From CAWJPY01 sp963844865 (GTDB lineage: Bacteria > Acidobacteriota > Thermoanaerobaculia > Thermoanaerobaculales > Sulfomarinibacteraceae), in NCBI GenBank assembly GCA_963844865.1, contig CAWJPY010000003.1, positions 1 through 64,000 of the forward strand: 64,000 nt of DNA, given 5' to 3'. The position numbers and the translations under genes were made by a program. Under the pieces are notes generated by a model that did not search any database, had not been told where the DNA came from, and saw nothing but the letters and a program-made list of their open reading frames with translations. Numbering within the stretch: position 1 is the stretch's first letter; the number at the start of each line of letters is the position of its first letter. Below, one piece after another: positions 52,755 to 60,520 of this stretch.

Positions 52755-52921
52755 TGGTCACTCCGGGTCGTTTCGTCGGGAACGTAGCCGGTGGGCCAGG
52801 CCATGTAAAGGGAAGCCGGACCTTCGGTCCGGTGCTTCGCAGCTGCTCCACAGCTGCTTCGCACCCTTGACATGGCCTGGCCCACCGGCTCGTGGGGAAC
52901 CCATGAACGACCCGGAGGTGA
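52751..52921. repeat. Palindromic cassette E, copy 2 (long-stem form)
   Basis: Outer arms CATGGTCACTCCGGGTCGTT and AACGACCCGGAGGTG. Inner arms GCCGGTGGGCCAGGCCATGT (from 52788) and ACATGGCCTGGCCCACCGGC (to 52890) are exact complements over 20 bp. Between them are two small hairpins, CCGGACC-TTC-GGTCCGG and GCAGCTG...CAGCTGC. On the minus strand TTTACA-17-TACGTT (52809-52781) resembles a promoter directed away from the four-helix-bundle gene. Confidence 0.8.
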
Positions 52922-53276
52922 GAAGCGCAACGCGATCGCCGAACCCGGTCTGGCTGCTCATAGCGAAGCTCTCGTGGCTGCGGGCGCCGCCATCAAGCTG
53001 GTGATGAGGCTCCCTGCTGCTCTGAAGCCGATTGGTGATCAGGTGGTTCGCTCGGCGAGCTCGGTGCCCGCGAATCTCGCTGAAGGTCACGGCCGGTCGG
53101 GTCGCGACCGCCTCCAGTTCTGGCGCTACGCGTACGCGTCGGCCAAGGAGGTCGACTCCCACCTGCGGCTGCTCGCCGCAACAGGAGCCGTCAACCGTTC
53201 CGCCGCTCAGGCTGCCCTGAATGCGTTTGATCGCGTGCGGGCGATGACGTGGCGCCTCCTCAACCCGGAGACATGA
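52872..53276 (+). CDS. Four-helix-bundle protein (S23/IVP-like)
   Basis: A member of the four-helix-bundle family related to proteins encoded by 23S rRNA intervening sequences. The conserved body is LPAALKPIGDQVVRSASSVP, ANLAEGHGRSGRDRLQFWRY, AYASAKEVDSHLRLLAATGA, ending RAMTWRLLNPET. Compared with copies at 46201 and 62880, the start region lost one base and the ATG after GGAGGTGA is gone (GGAGGTGAGAAGCGCAAC). The only in-frame ATG is 52872, inside the palindrome arm, giving 134 residues with a 17-residue non-homologous N-terminus and no good ribosome binding site. Expression is therefore uncertain. Function of the family is unclear; some relatives are accessory proteins of diversity-generating retroelements, but none is here. 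Confidence 0.65.
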   Translation: MAWPTGSWGTHERPGGEKRNAIAEPGLAAHSEALVAAGAAIKLVMRLPAALKPIGDQVVRSASSVPANLAEGHGRSGRDRLQFWRYAYASAKEVDSHLRLLAATGAVNRSAAQAALNAFDRVRAMTWRLLNPET

Positions 53277-53310
53277 CAACCGCCGGCATCCCCGGCAGGC
53301 CGCGAAACGC

Positions 53311-53470
53311 CGCTGAGAACAGCGCCTGCGGCGGGCGTGCCGCTGGTGACACTTTTCCGGAGCCACGCGTGCCGGCCGCGCCTCGCGTTGGGACCGGAAA
53401 CAGTGTCGGCGGTGGCAACCTCGGGGAGGGCTTCGACCGCATCGACGCGTCGCGACAGGCCTCACGAGAC
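53311..53470. repeat. Family B hairpin repeat, copy 3
   Basis: Arms TGACACTTTTCCGG (53347-53360) and CCGGAAACAGTGTCG (53394-53408) with flanks GGGCGTGCCGCTGG and GCGGTGGCAACCTCGGGGAG, then GCATCGACGCGTCGCGACAG. Closest to the copy at 33004. It occupies most of the 305-nt gap (53277-53581) between the four-helix-bundle and NfeD-like genes. Confidence 0.8.
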
Positions 53471-53581
53471 ACGGTCTGGCTGACCGCTGACACCGTTCAC
53501 CGCCGCTGCCACTGCTCGCGGTCGCCGTTCTGGGACGCGGACACGGCCGACGGGGTATCATCTCCGTCGGGAGGCGACACG

Positions 53582-53956
53582 ATGCACCACCTGCTCCTCC
53601 TGATCATGGTCGCGGTGGGAGTGGCCTTCTTCTTTCTCCTGCCCTGGCCCCTCAACCTGATCCTGTACGCCCCCCTCTTCATCGCCGCCGCCATCGCCTA
53701 CGGCAAGGCGCTGCGTGCCCAGGGGCTGCCCACGCAGACCGGAGAGTCCGTCATGGTGGGCGCCACCGCGCGGGTCATGAAGGAGGGAGATGGAGCGCTG
53801 GAGGTCATGTACGAGGGCGAGATCTGGCGGGCGGTGTCGGCCGCCCCGGTCGCCACCGGAGACGAGGTCGTCATCCAGCGGGTGGACGGCCTCACCCTCC
53901 ACGTGGCCCCCCTGCCCCCGACGAGGACACCCACGCCGTCCGACGCACCGTCCTGA
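53582..53956 (+). CDS. NfeD-like small membrane protein
   Basis: A 124-residue protein. Two hydrophobic segments, LLLLIMVAVGVAFFFLLPWP and LILYAPLFIAAAIAYGKAL, are followed by a C-terminal OB-fold of the NfeD type: VMVGATARVMKEGDGALEVM, GEIWRAVSAAPVATGDEVVI, RVDGLTLHVAPL. NfeD proteins partner with SPFH/flotillin scaffolds in membranes. The flotillin-like gene of this window is about 49 kb away, so any partnership would be in trans. GGGAGG precedes ATG 53582. The Pro/Thr-rich tail (PPTRTPTPSDAPS) looks disordered. Confidence 0.85.
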   Translation: MHHLLLLIMVAVGVAFFFLLPWPLNLILYAPLFIAAAIAYGKALRAQGLPTQTGESVMVGATARVMKEGDGALEVMYEGEIWRAVSAAPVATGDEVVIQRVDGLTLHVAPLPPTRTPTPSDAPS

Positions 53957-53993
53957 AGCCCGTCACCCGCGGCGGGCAGCGGGCACACAAGAA

Positions 53994-54021
53994 ACGACGG
54001 GGGCCTGGGAGCCCCCGTCGT
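53994..54021 (-). terminator. Terminator of the trypsin-like protease gene
   Basis: ACGACGGGGGC / GCCCCCGTCGT is a perfect 11-bp stem with a 6-nt loop, 20 nt beyond the protease stop codon. On the minus strand it is followed by TTCTTGTGTG, a moderate T-rich tail. The convergent NfeD-like gene ends 38 nt away on the other side, so the hairpin may serve both directions. Confidence 0.75.
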
Positions 54022-54041
54022 CGTAGGCTGTCACAGGGTGG

Positions 54042-55736
54042 CTACTTGCAGGTGTGGCGGCGGGGGTGGCACATGCCGGAGCAGCACTCGTCGCTCGAGG
54101 TGCACGCCTCGCCCGACTCCAGGCACAGGCTGCAGTCGGGGTCGGCGAGGCCGCTCAGGCCGTCGCAATCATAGTCGACCCCTTCCTCGCACTGCTCTGG
54201 CGCCCCAAGGAAAATGTCCGCGTTGCCGTCGTCACAGTCGGTGCCACCGCAGGCGGCGTCGTTGAACCCGTCGAGGTCGTTGTCCCAGCAGTCACCGCCC
54301 CCTCCGAGCCACGGTGCCACCTGGCTGAAGTAGCTGGCGAACGCGCCGTCCACCGTCGAGTTGTTGATGTTGTCGCAGGTGTCGTTGACGTTGGTGCCGC
54401 AGGCGCCGGAGAGCTGGCCCACGATCTGGCCGTCGGCATTCACCACCGGCGAGCCCGAGGAGCCGCCCTCGGTGGCGCCGAGGACGTCGTGGCTGTAGAT
54501 CCAGCTCCCTTGGGGCCAGGAGCTGCAGATGGCGGGGGGAAGCTCGGTCACCGTGTGATTGGAGTAGGCCTGGGGCGCGCCGCCGGGGTGGGAGATGCGG
54601 TGCAGCTCGTACCCATCGGTGAACGCCACCGGCTCGGCGTACCAGCCCAGGAACTCACTCCCGGGTGGCGCAGATTGCGCGAGCAGCAGCAGGGTGTAGT
54701 CACCAGTCTTGTTGGTGGCGACGATGCTCGCGCCCAGGGTGTTGGGCGTGGTGATCTGGTTGTACTCGGGGCACTCGGGGTTCTGGCAGTCTGTCCAGAA
54801 CTGGAAGAAGGCCTCCATGCTGGCGGCGTCGCGGTCGCGGCTGATGCAGTGGTTGGCGGTCAGGAAGTAGGCCGTGCCCGGCGCCGCGAGGCTGTTGACC
54901 AGGCCTCCCGAGCAGAAGTAGATGAAGGCCCCCTTGATGAACTGGTAGTGGGCGATCGCGAGCCTGGCGTCCGCTACCGCCTGCTCATTGACGCAGGCGG
55001 CGTTGACGACACAGTCGGCGTTGAAGTCGCACAGGTTGCTGGCCTGCGGATCCCTGGCCTTGGCGTGCATCTGCGAGCCCACGTGGCCGAGATCGGCGAT
55101 CCGGAACAGGACGCGGTCCCTACTCTGCACCGCGGCCGGTCCGTAGCGCCGCAGCTGGACGACGGCCTCGGGGCCGCTCACCATGTTCGACCAGAACTCG
55201 CCGGTGCCGAGGGGGCCCGCGTCGGCGTAGGGACCGGCCACATCACCGGCATCGGTGTAGAGGTAGACCTCGTAGCCCCGGGGCAGATAAAAGTCGGTGA
55301 AGTGCACCCTGAGGCCGGCCGCGGCCGGCGAGCGCACGGCGCCGCTCCACACGATGCCGCCGTCGGCGGTCCAGCTCTTGGCGCCGAACGAGGAGCGCTC
55401 CGAACCGACCTCGGCAGCGGCCTCCTTGACCATGCCGGCGAGCAGCGCCCCCGAGCGCGTGCAGCCTGGGCACATCCCGCTCTCCACGGTGAGCAGCTCC
55501 TGGTCGCTGAGCCGGATGGTGAGGGGCTCCTCAAGGGCGCCCACCACCTGCTCCGACATGAGCCAGGCGTGCAGCTCCTGGATGCGCCGGTGCTCGGCCG
55601 CCCGGTCGAAGACGCCCGGCGCCCTGTACATGGGCGCCTCCATGGCGGGGGCGAGGGTGGGGGTCGACGGGGCCGCCGCCGGCAGCACGCCTGCCACCAG
55701 CAGCACGCCGATGATGAGGGACGTGACTCGTCGCAT
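54042..55736 (-). CDS. Secreted trypsin-like serine protease with Cys-rich C-terminus
   Basis: A 564-residue exported protease. ATG 55736 follows AAGGAGG, and the signal peptide is RRVTSLIIGVLLVAGVLPAA. Residues ~25-215 are a pro-region or accessory domain (VHFTDFYLPRGYEVYLYTDA). The peptidase domain has His296 (FLTANHCIS), Asp346 (NKTGDYTLLLL) and Ser427 (ATEGGSSGSPVV), in the lysyl-endopeptidase/glutamyl-endopeptidase style with several Cys. Residues ~470-530 hold a MopE-type Asp/Cys repeat (CWDNDLDGFND, GTDCDDGNADIFLGAPEQC). The last ~25 residues end DECCSGMCHPRRHTCK, closely parallel to the end of the subtilase at 8857. Substrate specificity is not predictable from the sequence alone. Confidence 0.9.
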   Translation of the reverse strand: MRRVTSLIIGVLLVAGVLPAAAPSTPTLAPAMEAPMYRAPGVFDRAAEHRRIQELHAWLMSEQVVGALEEPLTIRLSDQELLTVESGMCPGCTRSGALLAGMVKEAAAEVGSERSSFGAKSWTADGGIVWSGAVRSPAAAGLRVHFTDFYLPRGYEVYLYTDAGDVAGPYADAGPLGTGEFWSNMVSGPEAVVQLRRYGPAAVQSRDRVLFRIADLGHVGSQMHAKARDPQASNLCDFNADCVVNAACVNEQAVADARLAIAHYQFIKGAFIYFCSGGLVNSLAAPGTAYFLTANHCISRDRDAASMEAFFQFWTDCQNPECPEYNQITTPNTLGASIVATNKTGDYTLLLLAQSAPPGSEFLGWYAEPVAFTDGYELHRISHPGGAPQAYSNHTVTELPPAICSSWPQGSWIYSHDVLGATEGGSSGSPVVNADGQIVGQLSGACGTNVNDTCDNINNSTVDGAFASYFSQVAPWLGGGGDCWDNDLDGFNDAACGGTDCDDGNADIFLGAPEQCEEGVDYDCDGLSGLADPDCSLCLESGEACTSSDECCSGMCHPRRHTCK

Positions 55737-55835
55737 CGCGAAACCTCCTTGCCGCAGAGAGCCGAGATCGGAACGCATGACACGTCGACAGACCTGTTGA
55801 CTTGGTGTGGGAACTCTAGCACGTGACGGGTGCCG

Positions 55836-56063
55836 TCACCGCCGGTCGCCGGGAGGCTCTCTGTGACCGGAGACACCGTCCTTGACGCGAGGGCGCAGCG
55901 CCGCACCGGCGACGAGCGCCACCGCCGCGGCCGAGCCGACACCCAGACAGGCGAAGCAGGAGGTGCAGGACCCGCCGGGGCAGAACACCGGCGGCAGCAC
56001 CGCGCCGAGCCCCGCGGCCACCCCGAACACGCCCGAGACGACGCTAGACCTTCGGCTTGCCAT
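55836..56063 (-). CDS. Small Cys-rich membrane protein
   Basis: A 75-residue protein whose ATG (56063) lies 20 nt inside the end of the polyferredoxin gene, in another frame. It has a hydrophobic N-terminal segment (VVSGVFGVAAGLGAVLPPVF), a cluster FCPGGSCTSCFACLGVG with four Cys, then a second hydrophobic stretch (VGSAAAVALVAGAALRP). The Cys pattern could bind a metal or Fe-S cluster at the membrane. No family is recognised. Support is the overlap with the upstream gene, membrane character and Cys clustering; the ribosome binding site is weak (GGGAG at a distance). Confidence 0.55.
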   Translation of the reverse strand: MASRRSSVVSGVFGVAAGLGAVLPPVFCPGGSCTSCFACLGVGSAAAVALVAGAALRPRVKDGVSGHREPPGDRR

Positions 56064-56877
56064 AGGAGATCGCTCCCTGCGTGCACGCCTTCTCGCACAG
56101 CCCACAGGGCATACACGAGAGCTGGTCGATGGCCGGTTTGCTGTGGGGCGTGATGGCCCAGGTCGGGCATGCGCCGACGCACTCGCCGCACTCCGTGCAG
56201 CGCTCCGGGTCGATGCGGAAGCGACGCGACGAACGCAGGCCGAAGCGGTTGGCGAGCGCGTCCAGCGCCCCGATGGGGCAGAGCAGGTTGCAGTAGGCCC
56301 TGCCGCCCCGGGCGAAGAAGCCGAGGCCCAGGAGCAGGCCGAGGTTGACGAGCCCCTGGGCCCTGAGGAAGTACGACAGGTCGGCCCCAGAGAACGGGGC
56401 ACCCACGAGCCTGGGCAGGGCGGCGAAGTTGCAGTAGTTGCAGCACAGGCTGCCGACGCCCAGGGCCGGCGCCACCATGAACACGGCCAGGAAGCCGTAG
56501 CGGAAGGGCGCAGCCGGGACGCGGCTCAGGTCGACCTTGAGGAACGACGGCACGAGCCGGCTCCCCAGCTCGAGCGCGCCGCCCACCGGACACAGGTGGC
56601 TGCACCAGATGCGGCCCAGCCACAACGTGGTCAGGAGCACGGCACCCACGAGGACGACCCCCATGAAGGCGCGGCTCCAGCCGGCAAGGAACTCGGACAG
56701 GGTGCTGCCCTGGCGCCACACGAAGAACATGCGCGGGCACCAGGTTCCGCAGAAGTCGCTGTCTCCGGTGAGCTGGAAGAGCGCCGCCAGAGGCGGTAGG
56801 AAGAGCACCGCGGCGACGCCAAGGACCCAGGTGCGACGGCGCAGCCAGAACGAGGGACGAGGGGCGTCAGTGCGCAT
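56044..56877 (-). CDS. NapH/NosR-like polyferredoxin membrane protein
   Basis: A 277-residue membrane protein with about five helices and [4Fe-4S] motifs. ATG 56877 follows GGGGGAGAG and overlaps the upstream YHS gene by 11 nt. After RRRTWVLGVAAVLFLPPLAA come two membrane CxxxCP motifs, WCSHLCPVGGALEL and YCNLLCPIGALDAL, with CCNYCNFA between them. The C-terminus has two canonical clusters, RCTECGECVGACPTWAI and SCMPCGLCEKACTQGAI. NapH, MauN, NosR and CcoG-type proteins use this layout to move electrons from the membrane pool to periplasmic enzymes or cofactor assembly. Here it sits with a YHS-type protein and a TonB receptor, so electron delivery for metal reduction or insertion is plausible, but this is inference. 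Confidence 0.88.
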   Translation of the reverse strand: MRTDAPRPSFWLRRRTWVLGVAAVLFLPPLAALFQLTGDSDFCGTWCPRMFFVWRQGSTLSEFLAGWSRAFMGVVLVGAVLLTTLWLGRIWCSHLCPVGGALELGSRLVPSFLKVDLSRVPAAPFRYGFLAVFMVAPALGVGSLCCNYCNFAALPRLVGAPFSGADLSYFLRAQGLVNLGLLLGLGFFARGGRAYCNLLCPIGALDALANRFGLRSSRRFRIDPERCTECGECVGACPTWAITPHSKPAIDQLSCMPCGLCEKACTQGAISYGKPKV

Positions 56878-57496
56878 GGGACTCTCCCCCGCCTCCCTCG
56901 CCCAGGACGAGGGGGATCTCCAGAAGCGGGCGACTGGTGGTGGCGTCCCGGAACGCCACCTGATAGCGCCCTCCGAGATGCCCAACCACCAGCGGCCGAT
57001 CCGGATCGGCCACGAAGGTGTCCCGGCAGGTCGTGGAGCAGAAGCGGTATGTCTTCGAGCCGCGCCGCGCCGAGATGAAGCCCGGCTGGACGGCGTGCCC
57101 GCAGATCGGGTCCACCTCGGGGGGCGCGATGCGGAGCCACAGCGCGAGCCGGTCGCCGGGCTCGACGCCGCGGAAAGCCTCCTGCCGGAAGTGCGGCCAA
57201 CGTCTGAGACCGAGGTCGATCACCGGCTCGCTGGCGTGCACCACGAAGCGGGGCGCAGGATCTCCCTCCACCGCCACCGTCACGTCTCCACGATAGGGAG
57301 GGACGACGGCGGCGGTCACAACCAGGACGTAGCGCTCCCGGCCCGCCGGCAGATGAACCCCGTGGCGCGCTCTGCCGCCCTTCGCGGAGATCACGCCCAT
57401 GGCATGGGCCGAGTCGCCGAAACGATGGGTGGCGGCCAGCACCGAGAGCGCCGCCGCCGCGGTGAAGGTCACGATCGCTGCACGCCGTCGGTTCAT
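56867..57496 (-). CDS. Exported protein with YHS-like metal-binding domain
   Basis: A 209-residue protein with an N-terminal signal (MNRRRAAIVTFTAAAALSVL, AATH). The middle ~100 residues look like a beta-sandwich (LPAGRERYVLVVTAAVVPPY; VTVAVEGDPAPRFVVHASEP). The C-terminal part has a YHS/TRASH-type signature, DPICGHAVQPGFISARRGSK, TYRFCSTTCRDTFVADP, with Cys arranged C...CxxxC as in copper- or iron-handling domains. The tail GEGGGGESHAH is His-containing. ATG 57496 is 7 nt after the TonB receptor stop on the same strand, and its 3' end overlaps the polyferredoxin gene. A metal-binding periplasmic role is likely; the metal (copper is a guess) is not shown by sequence. Confidence 0.8.
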   Translation of the reverse strand: MNRRRAAIVTFTAAAALSVLAATHRFGDSAHAMGVISAKGGRARHGVHLPAGRERYVLVVTAAVVPPYRGDVTVAVEGDPAPRFVVHASEPVIDLGLRRWPHFRQEAFRGVEPGDRLALWLRIAPPEVDPICGHAVQPGFISARRGSKTYRFCSTTCRDTFVADPDRPLVVGHLGGRYQVAFRDATTSRPLLEIPLVLGEGGGGESHAH

Positions 57497-57505
57497 GCAC
57501 CCTCC

Positions 57506-59914
57506 TCAGAAGCGGAACGTGGCCCGGGCGCGCACCGAGCGCGGCATGGCCGGGGAGTAGTCCAGGGTGCCGTACAGGTCCTTCTGGACCTCCACGGCGT
57601 AACGGTCGTCGAACAGGTTCTGCACCATCAGCATCACCTCGATCCAGCGCCACCGACAGCCCACCGCGAGGTCGGTGACCAGGGAGTAGCCGTCGTAGGT
57701 CTGTGAGTTGGCGTTGTCCACGAAGTAGGAGCCCCAGGTGTTGGCCGACAGGCGCGCCGTCAGCCCCGAGGGATGCTGGTAGGCCGCGAAGACGGAGTAC
57801 TGGTGCCGTGGGATGTACGGCAGCCGGTTGCCGCTGCGGTCGACGTTGCGGCCGTACGCCGGCTCGGAGAAGTCGACGTAGGTGTAGTCGGAGTAGGCAT
57901 AGCCGCCGCCGATCGCGAGGCCGAGCCAGGGTGTCGCCGTCAGCGAGAGCTCGAGGCCGTTCTTCTCGGTCTCGCCGGCGTTGACGTACTCGGTGTAGCC
58001 GAAGCCCTCGACCACCTGCACGACCTCGTTGGTGACGACCGCGTGGTAGGCCGCCGCGTCGAAGGTCAGGAAGGAGGAGCGCCCCTTGAGGCCGAGCTCG
58101 TAGTTGACCACCCGCGTCAGGTCCAGGTCGGGGTTGGTGGTGAGCTCCGACGACGTTGGCGTCTGGGCGCCGGTGGAGATGTTGCCGTAGAGGTGGAGAT
58201 CGGCGCCGAGGGCGAGCACCGCCGCCACCCGCGGGCTGAGGGCGGTGTAGTCGCGCACGCTGTCGATGTCCCCCACGCCCTGCACGTACTGGCCGGAACG
58301 GTAGTCGAAGGCCAGCAGCTCCACGCCGGTCACGTCGAAGCGGATGTGGTCGACCCTCATGCCCAGGTCCACCAGCCAGCGCTCGGAGAGCCGCGCCGAC
58401 TCCTGGGCGTAGACGCCATAGAGCATCGTGTCCTGGGACGTCGACTCCATCAGGTCGCCACGCCGGTCGGACTCGGTGTGGAGGATCCTGCCGTCGGGCA
58501 GGGTCACGACGTCGGCGTAGGTGTACGCCTCGCCGTCCTGCATGTCGAAGCGCGCCGTGAGGCCCCCGGTCAGGGCCCCGCCGCCGTGCTCCCAGATCAC
58601 CGGCACGTCGATGCCCCCGACCAGGGTGTCGGCGACGTTGATCTTGCCGGTGACCGGGTGGTCGTGGTTCCACGAGTTCACGAACAGGAGCGGCTCGACG
58701 CGGAGCGCGCCGAGCTCGGTGCGCAGCCGTGACGCCGCGAACAGGATGTCCGAGGTCCGGCCGCTGTTCCGCCACGGGTCGGCGGTCACCTGCACCAGGC
58801 CGCTCTCGAGGTACGGGGTCCACTGGTCGACGCCGCTCCGCGGGCTCACCACCAGCGATCCGGGCAGCTCGATGTCCGCCTCCGTGTAGCTGACGTAGTT
58901 CTCCAGGACCATGCCGTCGCCGAGCGTGATCCAGGGCTGGAGCGTCAGCTGCGTGGTCTCGAACCGGTTGTGAGGGCGCCAGTCGTTGACCGCCTCGCGC
59001 CGGCTGGCATCGACGCTCAAGAAGTGTCGGCCCGAGATGGCGCCCGAGTAGTTGAGCTGGAAGGCGGAGGCGCCGTAGCTGCCCACGTCCCCGGTGGCGC
59101 TGCCGCCCCACTCGTGGCCGGGGCTGCGGGTGATGACGTTGACCGTGCCCCCGGTGGCGTTGATGCCCCACAGCGTCGAGTTGGGGCCGCGCACCACTTC
59201 GACCCGGTCGATGAGCTGGGTGTCGATGAAGTCGAGACGGGTGAAGCTGTCGGGATCGGTGAGGGGAATGCCGTTGAGCAGCACCATGATCTCGCGGATG
59301 CCGTAGCGGGCCTTGAGGCCGGCCCCCCGGATCAGGAGCCGGGCGTCGTAGCCCTGGTTCTTCGAGCCGATCAACGTGCTCGGCATCCCCTCCAAGGCGT
59401 CCTTGATGTTGGTCATGGGCGTCTGCTCGAGCTGCTCCCGGCCGACCACGCTCACCGCCGCCGGCACCTCCTCGGTCCTGCGCTCGCTGCGCGTCGCAGT
59501 CACCGTGATGGCGTCCGCGAAGGACGGTTCGAGCGCCACCTCCATCTCCACGGCAGCACCCGGTGCGATCTCGACGCGCTCGCGGTGGGGCTCGAACCCG
59601 GGATGCTCCGCGGTCAGCACGTAGCGGTCAGGCGCCAGGTCGGTGAAGGCGAACCGCCCCTCGGCGCTGCTCACCACGCGGAGGCCCGCCGTCCCGTCTC
59701 CGATCCTGCCCAATCTCAGCTCGACCCCGGACAGCCCACTCCCGGCATCGGCCCCGGAGACCAGGATCCGGCCGATGATGGAGCCCGGGGCTCCCACCAG
59801 CGGCGCCATCGCCACCGCCTGCTCCGGGCTCGACAACAGGAAGCAGAGCGCCACCCAGGTGGCGACGGCGAGCCTCCCAGCGGGTGGTGCAGCGCGCGAT
59901 GCGTCACGTCTCAT
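57506..59914 (-). CDS. TonB-dependent receptor
   Basis: An 802-residue outer membrane receptor. ATG 59914 follows TTGGAGGAG, and the signal peptide is RLAVATWVALCFLLSSPEQA. A carboxypeptidase-regulatory-like domain (~45-130; AEGRFAFTDLAPDRYVLTAE) precedes the plug (~140-250; SERRTEEVPAAVSVVGREQL, KDALEGMPSTLIGSKNQGYD, IREIMVLLNGIPLTD, VEVVRGPNSTLWGINATGGT). The barrel fills the rest and ends in the typical aromatic RARATFRF. It imports a scarce ligand using TonB energy. Four Cys-rich or redox genes on the same strand point to a metal or metal complex rather than a sugar; the ligand itself cannot be read from sequence. Confidence 0.94.
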   Translation of the reverse strand: MRRDASRAAPPAGRLAVATWVALCFLLSSPEQAVAMAPLVGAPGSIIGRILVSGADAGSGLSGVELRLGRIGDGTAGLRVVSSAEGRFAFTDLAPDRYVLTAEHPGFEPHRERVEIAPGAAVEMEVALEPSFADAITVTATRSERRTEEVPAAVSVVGREQLEQTPMTNIKDALEGMPSTLIGSKNQGYDARLLIRGAGLKARYGIREIMVLLNGIPLTDPDSFTRLDFIDTQLIDRVEVVRGPNSTLWGINATGGTVNVITRSPGHEWGGSATGDVGSYGASAFQLNYSGAISGRHFLSVDASRREAVNDWRPHNRFETTQLTLQPWITLGDGMVLENYVSYTEADIELPGSLVVSPRSGVDQWTPYLESGLVQVTADPWRNSGRTSDILFAASRLRTELGALRVEPLLFVNSWNHDHPVTGKINVADTLVGGIDVPVIWEHGGGALTGGLTARFDMQDGEAYTYADVVTLPDGRILHTESDRRGDLMESTSQDTMLYGVYAQESARLSERWLVDLGMRVDHIRFDVTGVELLAFDYRSGQYVQGVGDIDSVRDYTALSPRVAAVLALGADLHLYGNISTGAQTPTSSELTTNPDLDLTRVVNYELGLKGRSSFLTFDAAAYHAVVTNEVVQVVEGFGYTEYVNAGETEKNGLELSLTATPWLGLAIGGGYAYSDYTYVDFSEPAYGRNVDRSGNRLPYIPRHQYSVFAAYQHPSGLTARLSANTWGSYFVDNANSQTYDGYSLVTDLAVGCRWRWIEVMLMVQNLFDDRYAVEVQKDLYGTLDYSPAMPRSVRARATFRF

Positions 59915-60082
59915 TGCTCCTCCAAGGTCGGGGAGTGATCCCATCCATCGGCCATCTGCGCCCTCGCGGACGACAGTCCGTGAACGGGGCGGTCCCGCGG
60001 GTATGGGCCAGGCTCAGCCGCTGGTACGGCGGCCCTCCGCACGCCGGCGGGAACGCCCTGTGTGGGCTCTCGGAGAAGGAAC

Positions 60083-60520
60083 CTAGGGGGGGTTGGGGGG
60101 ATCGAGGCCCAGGGCCGGATCGGTCGGGAGCAGGACGTCGGCACACACGCGGGCACCGTCGCCAGGTTCCCGAGGCGTGGGGCCGTCGACGAGGGTGGCC
60201 TCGAAGGGAGCGGCTGGCGCATCCGCTGACGCCGGGCCCCCGCCACAGCCACACCGGGCCCCCAGGCTCACGGTGGCTGTCCGGCAGGTGCAGTGGCCGC
60301 CGCCGTCACGACACACACAATCGGCAGGACAACCGCAGCCATCACGGTGGGAATGGGACGGGATCAGCAGCATCCCGGGCTGGGTGCTGTAGACGGCGAG
60401 GAGCAGGCCCAGCAGGCAGAGCGCGAGGCGATCACCGGCGGCGGCAGACACCCCGCCCACCCGGACGCCCTCCGGCAGCGTTCTCCCGCGGATCGAGGCT
60501 CCCGCCATCGTGCGCGTCAC
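60083..60520 (-). CDS. Cys/His-rich membrane-anchored small protein
   Basis: A 145-residue protein. One hydrophobic segment (LALCLLGLLLAVYSTQPGML) is followed by a dense metal-ligand region, PSHSHRDGCGCPADCVCRDG, GGHCTCRTATVSLGARCGCG, with nine Cys and three His in about 45 residues. The C-terminal part is Ala/Pro-rich and ends in a proline-rich tail. GTG 60520 has GGGGA just upstream; ATG 60508 is an alternative. It lies 168 nt before the TonB receptor gene on the same strand. The pattern suggests metal binding at the periplasmic face of the membrane. No family is recognised. Confidence 0.6.
   Translation of the reverse strand: MTRTMAGASIRGRTLPEGVRVGGVSAAAGDRLALCLLGLLLAVYSTQPGMLLIPSHSHRDGCGCPADCVCRDGGGHCTCRTATVSLGARCGCGGGPASADAPAAPFEATLVDGPTPREPGDGARVCADVLLPTDPALGLDPPNPP

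Noticed and set aside
52381..52851. Minus-strand protein with repeated ALPPSAAAERCRR segments
   Set aside because: It is a translation of the 13-bp tandem array (39 bp per 13 residues) extended by chance frames; no homology, although the palindrome does supply an RBS and ATG to it.
52872..53276. Diversity-generating retroelement accessory gene (Avd-like)
   Set aside because: The four-helix-bundle family includes Avd, but no reverse transcriptase, template repeat or variable repeat is present near any copy.
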